NCBI GenBank assembly: GCA_024680835.1
Contig: JAILBP010000062.1
Location: 1 to 30,430 of the forward strand
Reading direction: 5' to 3'
DNA: 30,430 bases
Source of the DNA: RGIG6904 sp024680835
Lineage (GTDB): Bacteria > Bacillota > Clostridia > Lachnospirales > Lachnospiraceae
Below, piece by piece: positions 16,901 through 23,764 of the stretch (the first letter of the stretch is position 1; every line of letters begins with the position of its first letter). The notes beneath the pieces are model-generated. The model was not told where the DNA came from and ran no database searches. It worked only from the letters and a program-made list of their open reading frames with translations. The position numbers and the translations under genes are program-made.

Positions 16901-17883
16901 TTACGGCGAATGCTGATCTTAAGAACAGGCTGAAAAGCGGTCTTACATCCAGCGATGAACATGAAGAACTGACAAAAGCGTTTAAGGCTTACGAGACATT
17001 CATAAAAGATAATCCTGACGCCAAAGGCAAAAAATACTGGAATGACCGTATTTCTCTTTTGGATAAGCTCAGGAAGGTAGCGGAAAATTATGTGGTACTC
17101 AAGCGCGGTAGCAGGTGGAAAGAAGATCCGGATTGGACGCCGAAAACGACCGTGGGACAGAAACGTTTCAGCGCAGCGATGGAGATTGTGAACTGTACCC
17201 GTGATGCCTTGGGACTGGACAAGTTTACTGCAGATCACAACAATCTCATAAAATATGAGTTAAAGTTCAAGGATGCGTGTGTAAGCGTGGATGTTTCCGA
17301 CAGTTATCAGCCCGGAAAGGTCAATGCTTTTAACGACATGAAGAAGGCTCTGGAGAGCGGACAGGCGGATTATCTTGATGACAAAAAGCTTGCAACCGAC
17401 GGAGTGGATAAGAAATCTATTTTGTATGATCAGCTCAAGATCCTGCAGAAGCTTAATCACGGTAAAATTGAAGGCGCGGATTTCGATAATTACAGAGACG
17501 AAGTCGCCAAGAGTGCAGCCTCTGTCATCGCCAAACTCAGTGCACACAAGAGCGATAAGCTTAATCTTTTAGAACTGAATGAGCGTGCGAACAGCATAAA
17601 GGACAGTGCAGCCTTCGGCAATATTGTTTCCCGTATTAAGACGTGGAAGGATCTGGTCGACTTCGGAATGAAAGCTGTCAAGGATAAGGGAATGGAGATA
17701 GCACTGAAATATGAACACGAGAACCGGAAGATGATGGATGTTCCGGTATCGAAAAAAACAGATAAAAACAGACCGGAGTTTGATCATTTCAAGAAGAGGA
17801 ATGAGCTGAAAAAAGATCTTGCTGATAAAAAGTCTGCAGGAAGGGAGAGTACCATCAGCAGGAGCAGTAACATCACATTATAG
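13975..17883 (+). CDS. Large charged helical protein of unknown function with internal repeats and a KKEE block
   Basis: I do not recognise this 1302-residue protein. It has no signal peptide, TM segment, LPxTG or catalytic motif that I can see, and reads as mostly helical and very charged. A unit of about 48 residues recurs at roughly 87-135, 259-309, 434-483, 590-637 and 885-932. Its frame is a short SLxxFxxFL-like helix, a linker, a second helix, and a closing LNxxFxxxxDM-like pattern; examples are VVDNLNKYFDLGVDM and AVTLLNDKFGYRLNE. An acidic linker (about 660-750) leads into twelve exact KKEE units (751-798), then a C-terminal half. TTVGQKRFSAAM at 1058-1069 resembles a motif in the cysteine protease protein at 27641. 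Start at ATG 13975 behind CCGGAGGG; the longer frame from 13906 has no ribosome site. It seems monocistronic. A scaffold or a protein exported by an unknown route are both possible. Confidence 0.8.
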   Translation: MPRKNYKEVFESLPKEKQQKLVKFSSEVARWGLSHTEYEVNLFNKEHPSDPASGWLPYAMLHLKRDVVGYITTDPKWNLSQNDFESMATGLEQYNKQFFSEPENFRGLAHIGFDIKAFEEGLEVLKEDFGVDIDMKGIEKTHDPEFMKIKPEPVIVYDVEEMKLPDREEWTERFHKKPNDIDVKNATMVGYRNLEKIPENIQLQVIAHSIDELEFYGLAMYPNRFLYNKMREHFKKLKYLGMTAEELKDPDKRKKWEEAVDDLPKFKAFLTYEDNLSKFYENFYGLEETRETFLNLVYALDNVFDMKIMEGKVIDGYKIIGANEKGKKKDGEIEAWKKSHPAREPKFKTLQEQTKALFDFTEKELSEVIKPEGKDPENGPKGHKWQGAFDVGTSFKNYMNQIRNLWVAGEDLTVVQDDPQKAEKEIAIGRWNDGFKSLQGFRDFLKNKSNLDFVLEAVGKEHIHEFKNVVDNLNKYFDLGVDMTRINDLAEKYPVKDLSGGKNKEFLTYKEYRDLLVKPNEPELPDKINSMDCEKLYNAAKILADLESNFPEEIQDKKLSKLVKLAYNVEQELFLRANRVAVTERDWKFNMKNFKISLEGLLTEDYIRQMDKAGVDLKRLAEGARVANKYFDFVANVGLLDEYLRKKALDELKEKMERELQSEIIQPEKKPVENDKVEKPDIPNDDNDENDEAEPEVEVKKKDQFRKKLEEHIRMDSADIIEEVDEEEIEGNAEPEVKAEDHKKDGKEAEKKEEKKEEKKEEKKEEKKEEKKEEKKEEKKEEKKEEKKEEKKEEKKEEKAQAGKISAEDSVNIYRSLSVENRKVFKSIEICMNQLVSDATKYIESHPEDEQRDVYTGIRDDAKKVATDFGAMFGHEADNAEVEKGMDSLRTFMYRLNDPEMLKNVMHLSPTFFQMNKAVTLLNDKFGYRLNEDIHNTFKKGKDVYVKEQRQENERQKKLLETRQFVQHLHEATNGFTANADLKNRLKSGLTSSDEHEELTKAFKAYETFIKDNPDAKGKKYWNDRISLLDKLRKVAENYVVLKRGSRWKEDPDWTPKTTVGQKRFSAAMEIVNCTRDALGLDKFTADHNNLIKYELKFKDACVSVDVSDSYQPGKVNAFNDMKKALESGQADYLDDKKLATDGVDKKSILYDQLKILQKLNHGKIEGADFDNYRDEVAKSAASVIAKLSAHKSDKLNLLELNERANSIKDSAAFGNIVSRIKTWKDLVDFGMKAVKDKGMEIALKYEHENRKMMDVPVSKKTDKNRPEFDHFKKRNELKKDLADKKSAGRESTISRSSNITL
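16225..16368 (+). repeat. 12 tandem 12-base units encoding KKEE
   Basis: Twelve contiguous units of AAGAARGAAGAR, each coding Lys-Lys-Glu-Glu, inside a 152-base run of pure purine (16221-16372). The units differ only at third positions (A/G). Slippage by whole units keeps the frame, so length may vary between strains. The protein segment should form a charged helix or a single alpha-helix rod. Confidence 0.95.
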
Positions 17884-17915
17884 TCAGGTTACGTGCGAAA
17901 AAATCTACCCGGGTG

Positions 17916-17943
17916 TAAAGTATTGCATGTTGTATTCCGATAT
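17916..17943 (+). promoter_or_regulatory. Sigma-D (FliA/sigma-28)-like promoter for the DUF6033-like gene
   Basis: TAAA (17916-17919), 16-base spacer, TCCGATAT (17936-17943). The Bacillus sigma-D consensus is TAAA-N14-16-GCCGATAT, so only one base of the -10 departs. No sigma-A promoter is evident nearby. It implies a leader of about 145 bases. Confidence 0.55.
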
Positions 17944-17973
17944 ACAGGATGAAGTGTAATTGGCTGTATGTCA

Positions 17974-17987
17974 TTTGAAACGGATTT
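17974..17987 (+). repeat. 14-base leader element, copy 1
   Basis: TTTGAAACGGATTT lies 30 bases after the -10 of the sigma-D-like promoter, in the leader of the DUF6033-like gene. The same 14 bases occur once more in this window, in the leader of the PilZ gene. Confidence 0.75.
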
Positions 17988-18037
17988 CAACAGTATGCAG
18001 GCAGATTGTGTAAAGCAGGCTGTGTAAACTGCAGACT

Positions 18038-18075
18038 GTCCTAAGGGATCCACCGCAAGCGGTACCCCTTAGGAC
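18038..18075 (+). promoter_or_regulatory. Long hairpin in the leader of the DUF6033-like gene
   Basis: GTCCTAAGG (18038-18046) pairs perfectly with CCTTAGGAC (18067-18075). After a short internal loop, ACCGC (18052-18056) pairs with GCGGT (18059-18063). There is no T-tract. It ends seven bases before GGAGG of the downstream gene, so an mRNA stabiliser, a regulator-binding stem or a weak terminator of the gene upstream are all possible. Confidence 0.6.
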
Positions 18076-18095
18076 CAAACACGGAGGTGAGGAAT

Positions 18096-18983
18096 ATGAC
18101 AGGTATAGGTGGAGTGTCTGCGTATCAGCAGATAAACAAAACATGGGATCTGAAACAGGGGAGGACAGAAGGCGCCGGAGCAGCAGAGCAGACAAGGGCT
18201 GATAAGTCATCCGCCTCAAAGGTTGAGACCAAACCGTGGTCTCCCATCGATGCGGCGGGTTCTATGGTGCCGAGGAACACGGAGTACGGTAATGCCATAG
18301 GTGACGTAAAGCTTTCGGATGCGGCTAAGGATTACTATGACAAGCTGAAGTCCAAATTCCACAACATGGAGTTCATAGCTGTCAGCAGTGATATGAAGGG
18401 GAAGGTTGCCCAGAATGCAGCAGCTTACGGTAATGCCAATAAGACGGTGGTACTGATAGATGAGGAAAAGCTGGAGCGCATGGCGACAGACGAGTCTTTC
18501 CGCAAGAAATATGAGGGCATCATCGAGATGTCACAGACAAAGCTTAATGATCTCAAGAACTCGTTGTCCGGAAGCGGAGCTGCCATCAAAAACTTTGGAA
18601 TGTCTGTCGATGAAAACGGTAAGGAGTCGTTTTTTGCCACTGTCGACAAGTCTCAGGAGCTTCAGAAGAAGCGCATAGAGAAAAAGGCAGCCGAGAAGAA
18701 ACAGCTCAAAGCCAAAGAACACAGGGCTGCAGAGAAAAAAGCCATGGAGGAACGCATTGAGAAAGCCAGGGCAGACAGAAAAGCAAAGACCGATAAGCTT
18801 GCGGAAGACGGGGAGGACGAGACCGGAGTAAAGACTGACGATCGTGAATACGTAAAGATTGATGCTGATTCAGTGGAAGATCTTCTGTCCAAGGTACAGA
18901 GCTACTCATATAACAGCGCGTCGGAGCGGGTTCGCACCGAGGAAGAGCGCAGTGTGGGAACGTTTATAGATTTTAAGGGCTGA
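18096..18983 (+). CDS. DUF6033-like protein
   Basis: A 295-residue protein that I match from memory to DUF6033, a Lachnospiraceae-centred family without known function. The conserved core (about 60-195) has YGNAIGDVKLSDAAKDYYDKL, then NMEFIAVSSDMKGKVAQNAA, then ANKTVVLIDEEKLERMA, then KKYEGII and IKNFGMSVDENGKESFFA. A Lys/Glu/Ala-rich helix or coiled coil follows (about 196-245), then a short acidic tail. There is no signal peptide. Start at ATG 18096, eight bases after GGAGG (18083-18087); the GTG at 18087 sits inside that site. Its promoter looks like a sigma-D type, and its leader holds a hairpin and a 14-base element shared with the PilZ gene. Together these suggest membership of the motility regulon, which is inference. 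Confidence 0.75.
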   Translation: MTGIGGVSAYQQINKTWDLKQGRTEGAGAAEQTRADKSSASKVETKPWSPIDAAGSMVPRNTEYGNAIGDVKLSDAAKDYYDKLKSKFHNMEFIAVSSDMKGKVAQNAAAYGNANKTVVLIDEEKLERMATDESFRKKYEGIIEMSQTKLNDLKNSLSGSGAAIKNFGMSVDENGKESFFATVDKSQELQKKRIEKKAAEKKQLKAKEHRAAEKKAMEERIEKARADRKAKTDKLAEDGEDETGVKTDDREYVKIDADSVEDLLSKVQSYSYNSASERVRTEEERSVGTFIDFKG

Positions 18984-19006
18984 TGCACTCAGCGGCAGAA
19001 TATTTT

Positions 19007-19031
19007 GACCGGGGGATAATATCCCCCGGTC
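19007..19031. terminator. Strong GC-rich hairpin after the DUF6033-like gene
   Basis: GACCGGGGGAT (19007-19017) and ATCCCCCGGTC (19021-19031) form a perfect 11-base-pair stem with an AAT loop, 24 bases after the stop codon. The T-tract is missing on both strands, so termination efficiency is doubtful; it may instead protect mRNA ends. Confidence 0.5.
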
Positions 19032-19053
19032 TGATTGCATTGTAGGAATAGTC

Positions 19054-19929
19054 ATGAATGAAGAAAAGATTGTATTCAAGATAACATTTGCAGGAGTATT
19101 CGGAAATATCCTGCTGACCGCGTTTAAGCTGTTTGCGGGATTCTACGGCAGATCCGGGGCCATGATCTCGGATGCGGTACATTCTCTGTCCGATGTTTTC
19201 GCAACATTTATAGCTTTTATTGGATTGAGGCTGTCCAAACAGCCGGCGGACAAGGAACATCCATACGGCCATGAGAGAGTGGAATGCGTGGCGTCCTTGT
19301 GCCTCGGCGCGGTTCTGCTGGTAACAGGACTCGGCATGGGAAAGAGTGGTCTGGAAAAGATCTTCAGCGGTTCTTATTCGGAGCTTACGGTGCCGGGGCA
19401 GATAGCGGCAGTGGCTGCAGCGGTTTCCATCGTCATGAAGGAATTGATGTTTCAGTACACAATGCATTACGCAAAGGTTATAGATTCACCGGTGTTCAAG
19501 GCTGACGCATGGCATCACAGATCGGATGCGCTCTCATCGGTGTGTTCCCTGGTTGGAATACTGTTCGCGCTGTTCGGATTTCCGGTGATGGATCCTGTGG
19601 CGAGTGTGGTGATATGTGTTTTTATACTGAAGGTCTCATACGATATACTGAAGGATGCCATAGCGAAAATGCTGGACACTTCCTGCGGGGTGGATTTCGA
19701 CAGACAGATTACGGAGCTCGTATCGCATCAGGACGGGGTTGAAGCCGTGGATGTGGTGCAGTCCCGCATGTTCGGCTCCAAGGTGTATGTGGATCTCGAG
19801 ATAGAGGTTGACAGGAACCTCACGGTAGGCGCCGGTCATGACATCGCTGAGAATGTTCATGATGTTCTTGAGAGGGAGTTTTCGAATGTAAAACATGTTA
19901 TGGTTCATGTGAATCCCACAAAACCGTAA
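19054..19929 (+). CDS. Cation diffusion facilitator (CDF) metal exporter
   Basis: A 291-residue CDF transporter, exporting divalent metal (Zn2+, Mn2+ or Fe2+) in exchange for protons. It has six TM helices up to about 200 and a cytoplasmic ferredoxin-like domain after that. Visible site residues are HSLSD in TM2 (the second metal-binding Asp), KEHPYGHER in the loop after TM2-3, and AWHHRSDALSS in TM5 (HxxxD). The C-terminal domain runs through HQDGVEAVDVVQSRMFGSKVYVDLEIEVD and ends with HVMVHVNP. The first TM2 position appears as AMISDAVHSLSD, so the metal site pair is Asp-Asp with His-Asp, seen in Zn- and Mn-type members. Start at ATG 19054 behind AGGA. It stands alone between a hairpin and the phosphofructokinase promoter. 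Confidence 0.93.
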   Translation: MNEEKIVFKITFAGVFGNILLTAFKLFAGFYGRSGAMISDAVHSLSDVFATFIAFIGLRLSKQPADKEHPYGHERVECVASLCLGAVLLVTGLGMGKSGLEKIFSGSYSELTVPGQIAAVAAAVSIVMKELMFQYTMHYAKVIDSPVFKADAWHHRSDALSSVCSLVGILFALFGFPVMDPVASVVICVFILKVSYDILKDAIAKMLDTSCGVDFDRQITELVSHQDGVEAVDVVQSRMFGSKVYVDLEIEVDRNLTVGAGHDIAENVHDVLEREFSNVKHVMVHVNPTKP

Positions 19930-19963
19930 ACTTTGGCGGAGAGGTCGGAAAGCTCATATTTTC

Positions 19964-19992
19964 TTGACATTTTGCCCTTTTGGCGATACATT
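19964..19992 (+). promoter_or_regulatory. Promoter of the phosphofructokinase gene
   Basis: TTGACA (19964-19969, consensus), 17-base spacer, TACATT (19987-19992, 4 of 6). The start codon lies about 60 bases downstream behind AAGGAGG. Confidence 0.65.
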
Positions 19993-20053
19993 ATTATTAG
20001 TTGTTTTCGTTGCGTACAGCAACAGGTTTAATGTATCGGAAGGAGGGTTTTAC

Positions 20054-21322
20054 ATGAAAAAAGGAAATGTTATCGTGGGACAGTCGGGCGGACCTACCGC
20101 AGTTATCAACTCCAGTCTGGCAGGAGTATTCAAGACAGCCAAAGACCGTGGGTTTAACAAGGTTTACGGTATGATGTACGGTATTCAGGGCTTTTTGGAT
20201 GAGCAGTACGTTGATCTCTCTGACTACATCAAGAACGAGATGGATCTTGAGCTCTTAAAGCGTACACCGTCTGCATTTCTGGGAACGTGCCGTTACAAGA
20301 TGCCTGCGATACATGAGGACAGGACCGTATATGAGAAGGTTTTCGAGCTATTGGATAAGATGGAGATAGAAGTTTTCGTCTACATTGGCGGAAACGACTC
20401 AATGGATACCATCAAAAAGCTTTCCGATTACGCTATGCTGACAGGGGCAAGGCAGAAGTTTATCGGATGCCCGAAGACCATTGATAACGATCTGGCTCTG
20501 ACGGATCACACACCGGGTTACGGAAGCGCCGCCAAATACATCGGAACTTCCACCAAGGAGATCATCAGAGACTGTCTTGGATTCTCATACAAAAAGAAAA
20601 ATGTTACCATCATCGAAGTCATGGGACGAAACGCAGGATGGCTTACCGGAGCTACAGCTCTCTCCAAGGGTGAGGACTGTGACGGACCGGATCTCATCTA
20701 TCTGCCGGAGATTCCCTTTGATATCGATGTTTTCCAGAAGAGGGTTGAGGATCTCTTAAAAGAAAAAGATGTGGTTGTGGCAGCCGTATCGGAGGGTATC
20801 AAAAATTCCGAGGGCAAATATATCTGCCAGCTCACAGCAGGCAGTGATTCCACCGATGCATTCGGACACATTCAGATGACCGGTACCGCTTCATATCTTG
20901 CCAATTATATACATGATACACTTGACATCAAGACCAGGAGCGTTGAGTTTTCTTCACTTCAGAGATCTGCATCGCACCTTGCGAGCCGCATAGATATTAA
21001 CGAGGCTTTCATGGTGGGTGGTGCTGCCATAAAGGCTGCAGATGAAGGCAGCAGCGGAGTGATGGTCGTTATCGATCGTCTTTCGGATGATCCGTATCAG
21101 AGCACAACGGGTGTTTATGATGTTCACAGGATCGCCAATGACGAGAAGCTTGTTCCGAGGAAGTGGATCACCAAAGAGGGAGATTACGTTACGGATGAGT
21201 TCGTCAACTACGTAAGACCGCTCATACAGGGTGATTATCAGCCGATGATGGTTGGCGGACTTCCGAGACACCTCACCATGAATCCCACAGGGTATGCTGA
21301 TCTATATAATGACTTGGATTGA
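20054..21322 (+). CDS. 6-phosphofructokinase (ATP- or PPi-dependent)
   Basis: A 422-residue phosphofructokinase, phosphorylating fructose 6-phosphate to the 1,6-bisphosphate in glycolysis. Visible motifs are GQSGGPTAVINSSLAGV at the N-terminus, YIGGNDSMDT (Asn114, Asp115), CPKTIDNDLALTDHTPGYGS (Lys141, catalytic Asp143), and VMGRNAGWLTGATAL. In the classical ATP enzymes these read GGDGS and GTIDND. Lys in PKTIDND is the mark of PPi-dependent enzymes, while GGND replaces their usual GGDD. Motifs alone therefore point to the long or PPi-type group without settling the phosphoryl donor. Start at ATG 20054 after AAGGAGGG; the longer frame from 19964 begins inside the promoter. It appears to be transcribed alone or with the SGNH gene 36 bases downstream. 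Confidence 0.92.
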   Translation: MKKGNVIVGQSGGPTAVINSSLAGVFKTAKDRGFNKVYGMMYGIQGFLDEQYVDLSDYIKNEMDLELLKRTPSAFLGTCRYKMPAIHEDRTVYEKVFELLDKMEIEVFVYIGGNDSMDTIKKLSDYAMLTGARQKFIGCPKTIDNDLALTDHTPGYGSAAKYIGTSTKEIIRDCLGFSYKKKNVTIIEVMGRNAGWLTGATALSKGEDCDGPDLIYLPEIPFDIDVFQKRVEDLLKEKDVVVAAVSEGIKNSEGKYICQLTAGSDSTDAFGHIQMTGTASYLANYIHDTLDIKTRSVEFSSLQRSASHLASRIDINEAFMVGGAAIKAADEGSSGVMVVIDRLSDDPYQSTTGVYDVHRIANDEKLVPRKWITKEGDYVTDEFVNYVRPLIQGDYQPMMVGGLPRHLTMNPTGYADLYNDLD

Positions 21323-21358
21323 TGGGATACAGGCCGGGATGGACCCGGTTAATCAGTT

Positions 21359-22231
21359 ATGTCCAGAAAACTAAAATCACTCAATGAATTAAATAATGCT
21401 TTTCTCCTCCGGCTTGTCACTGTTGTGGCGGTATTATCCCTTCTCGTTGTGGCGGTTTGCGCATTTGTCGTGATATCGTCAGAGAGGGCCGGTATTGCTG
21501 CAATGGACAGTCCGGTGGGAGAAACATCGGATGTTGCGGAAGAGGTGGTTTCTGAACCTGAGGAGACGGCTGACGAGAGTGGGGCTCCTGAGGCAGATGA
21601 AGCCGGTACAGCATCCGATATGGAAGACGACAGCGCGGAAGAGCTGCCTTTTTATGATACATTTATTTTTGTCGGTGACTCAAGGTTTGTGGCCATGAGT
21701 TCCTTTGCCGATGAGGAGGACACTTTTGTATGCGAAACGGGTGTCAGTTTATCATTTCTCAAGAACCATTACAGCGCTATCAGAAGCTATGAATCGGGTA
21801 ATTGCGCTGTCATCATCGGGCTTGGAGTCAACAACCTGACTCAGGCGCCCGAGTATATCGAATTTCTTAACGAGAACAGATTTCAGTCGGACACTTATTT
21901 TCTCAGTGTTAATCCCACGGAGCCCGGAAAAGAATACAGTATCACGGATGAAGCAGTCAGGGCATTCAACGAGAAGATGGAGGCCGGTGCAGGCATATCG
22001 TACACATATATAAACACATATGACAAACTTGTGGAGCACGGTTATTCAACTCAGGACGGGGTACACTATTATGATTCCACCACGGAATATCTGCATAAGC
22101 TGATAAAGAGCTATTTCGGGTATGACGATGACAGCAGTAATCCCTTGTGGAATGACAGCCGGAGTTCGGAATGGTATGATAAAGGCGGGCGGAATCCGTC
22201 GTTGTACGAATCTTCCAACCGGTTGATGTAA
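21359..22231 (+). CDS. Membrane-anchored SGNH/GDSL-type hydrolase
   Basis: A 290-residue protein with a short cytoplasmic N-terminus, one TM helix (about 17-41), and an acidic low-complexity linker rich in Glu, Asp, Ala and Pro (about 50-97). The extracellular SGNH-like domain has block I FIFVGDSRF with the nucleophile Ser, a GLGVNNL segment in the position of block III (GxND), and block V DGVHYYD carrying the Asp/His pair. A Ser/Asn/Asp-rich tail follows. Such proteins usually de-acetylate or modify cell-surface glycans, but substrate and activity are inference. The ribosome site before ATG 21359 is weak. It sits between phosphofructokinase and the PPK2 gene with short gaps (36 and 32 bases), so readthrough is likely. 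Confidence 0.8.
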   Translation: MSRKLKSLNELNNAFLLRLVTVVAVLSLLVVAVCAFVVISSERAGIAAMDSPVGETSDVAEEVVSEPEETADESGAPEADEAGTASDMEDDSAEELPFYDTFIFVGDSRFVAMSSFADEEDTFVCETGVSLSFLKNHYSAIRSYESGNCAVIIGLGVNNLTQAPEYIEFLNENRFQSDTYFLSVNPTEPGKEYSITDEAVRAFNEKMEAGAGISYTYINTYDKLVEHGYSTQDGVHYYDSTTEYLHKLIKSYFGYDDDSSNPLWNDSRSSEWYDKGGRNPSLYESSNRLM

Positions 22232-22263
22232 GGGCGGTTCAGGCAATACGAAGGGGGTTTCTT

Positions 22264-23733
22264 ATGCTTAAAGATTACAGGAGATCCGAGAGAGACTCGG
22301 ACGAAAAGATAAAGGAAAGACTCGAGGAACTCAAGGCAGAACTTGCTGCCAGACAGACACAGATCAAAGAGCAGAAGCTGCCGGTTCTGGTGGTTTTGGA
22401 AGGCTGGGGAGCTGCAGGAAAGGGCAGTGTCCTAGGCAAGGTCATCAAAAACATAGACCCTCGTTTCTTCAAGGTCGCCACCATGAGCGAGAAAAGCGAG
22501 GATGACAGGAGAAAACCTTTCCTGTACCGTCACTTTATAAAGATCCCGGAGGCAGGCAAGTACGAGTTTTTGGACGGCAGCCTGATGGAGGAGCTCACAG
22601 GCGAGTACCTCACGGGAAAGCTCTCCGAAAAGGAATACAAAAACCGCCTCATCAGTGTGAAAAATTACGAGCGCCAGCTCACTGACAACGGTTATCTGGT
22701 GCTGAAATTCTTTTTCCATATCGATCAGAAAGAGCAGAAGAAACGTCTTGATGTGCTCCTGGATGACAAGAACACCAAATGGAGAGTCAGCGACTGGGAC
22801 AAGTGGCAGAATAAAAACTACGACAAGTGTTTTGAGGTATTTGACGAGTATCTTCGTGAGACCAACCAGCCACAGGCTCCCTGGTACATAATAGACGCCA
22901 AAAACAAAAAATGGGCGGAGTGCGAGCTGATGGAGATACTGGTGGGCGGCATAGACATGGCTCTGTCGAGAGGCTCTCTGGCAGTGCCGGTACTGCAGAA
23001 TGTTTTCCCTCTGAAAAAGACCAAAAAGCTGTCTGAGATTTCTCTCAAGAATAAAACCCTCTCGGAGGAGGAATACAGGACGGAGCTTGATAAGCTCCAA
23101 AAGAAGCTTTCAAAGCTTCACAATGAAGTCTACCGCAAAAAGATCCCGGTTATCATCGCATATGAGGGATGGGATGCTGCGGGCAAGGGCGGCAACATCA
23201 AGCGTATAACCGGGGCGCTGGATCCCAGGGGATATGAGGTTATGCCCATAGCCAGCCCCGAGCCTCATGAGAAGGCGAGACACTATCTCTGGAGATTCTG
23301 GACGAGGCTTCCGAGAACCGGTCATTTCACTATTTTTGACAGGACCTGGTACGGGCGTGTCATGGTGGAGAGACTTGAGGGCTTCTGTAGTGAGAATGAC
23401 TGGCAGCGTGCTTACAATGAGATCAATGAATTCGAAAAGGAGCTCACGGACTGGGGCGCCATCGTCATAAAGTTCTGGGTTCAGATAGACAAAGACACAC
23501 AGCTCGAACGCTTTACCGACAGGCAGAACACACCGGAAAAACAGTGGAAGATCACTGATGAGGATTGGCGAAACCGTGAGAAGTGGGACGATTATGAGGT
23601 CGCTATAGACGAGATGCTGAAAAAGACCAACACTGTCAATGCTCCCTGGCATGTTCTGGAATCGGTGGACAAAAAATATGCCCGGATCAAAGCGCTGAAG
23701 ATCGTGATAGAGGAGATAGAAAAGAGGCTGTGA
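22264..23733 (+). CDS. Two-domain PPK2-family polyphosphate:AMP phosphotransferase
   Basis: A 489-residue class II PPK2 protein, two fused P-loop kinase domains. The activity expected for this architecture is phosphorylation of AMP to ADP with polyphosphate. Walker A sequences are EGWGAAGKGS (46-55) and EGWDAAGKGG (301-310). The C-terminal domain is complete: FDRTWYGRVMVERLEGF holds the Walker B Asp359-Arg360, and a lid region follows. In the N-terminal domain the corresponding place reads FLDGSLMEEL (Asp104-Gly105), so the DR pair is lost and that domain is probably not catalytic; in characterised class II enzymes too, the C-terminal half carries the activity. Start at ATG 22264 behind AAGGGGG. 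surE follows after 31 bases, so a nucleotide-metabolism operon is plausible. Confidence 0.92.
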   Translation: MLKDYRRSERDSDEKIKERLEELKAELAARQTQIKEQKLPVLVVLEGWGAAGKGSVLGKVIKNIDPRFFKVATMSEKSEDDRRKPFLYRHFIKIPEAGKYEFLDGSLMEELTGEYLTGKLSEKEYKNRLISVKNYERQLTDNGYLVLKFFFHIDQKEQKKRLDVLLDDKNTKWRVSDWDKWQNKNYDKCFEVFDEYLRETNQPQAPWYIIDAKNKKWAECELMEILVGGIDMALSRGSLAVPVLQNVFPLKKTKKLSEISLKNKTLSEEEYRTELDKLQKKLSKLHNEVYRKKIPVIIAYEGWDAAGKGGNIKRITGALDPRGYEVMPIASPEPHEKARHYLWRFWTRLPRTGHFTIFDRTWYGRVMVERLEGFCSENDWQRAYNEINEFEKELTDWGAIVIKFWVQIDKDTQLERFTDRQNTPEKQWKITDEDWRNREKWDDYEVAIDEMLKKTNTVNAPWHVLESVDKKYARIKALKIVIEEIEKRL

Positions 23734-23764
23734 GATTGCCGCCGCAATATACGGAGACAGGAAA

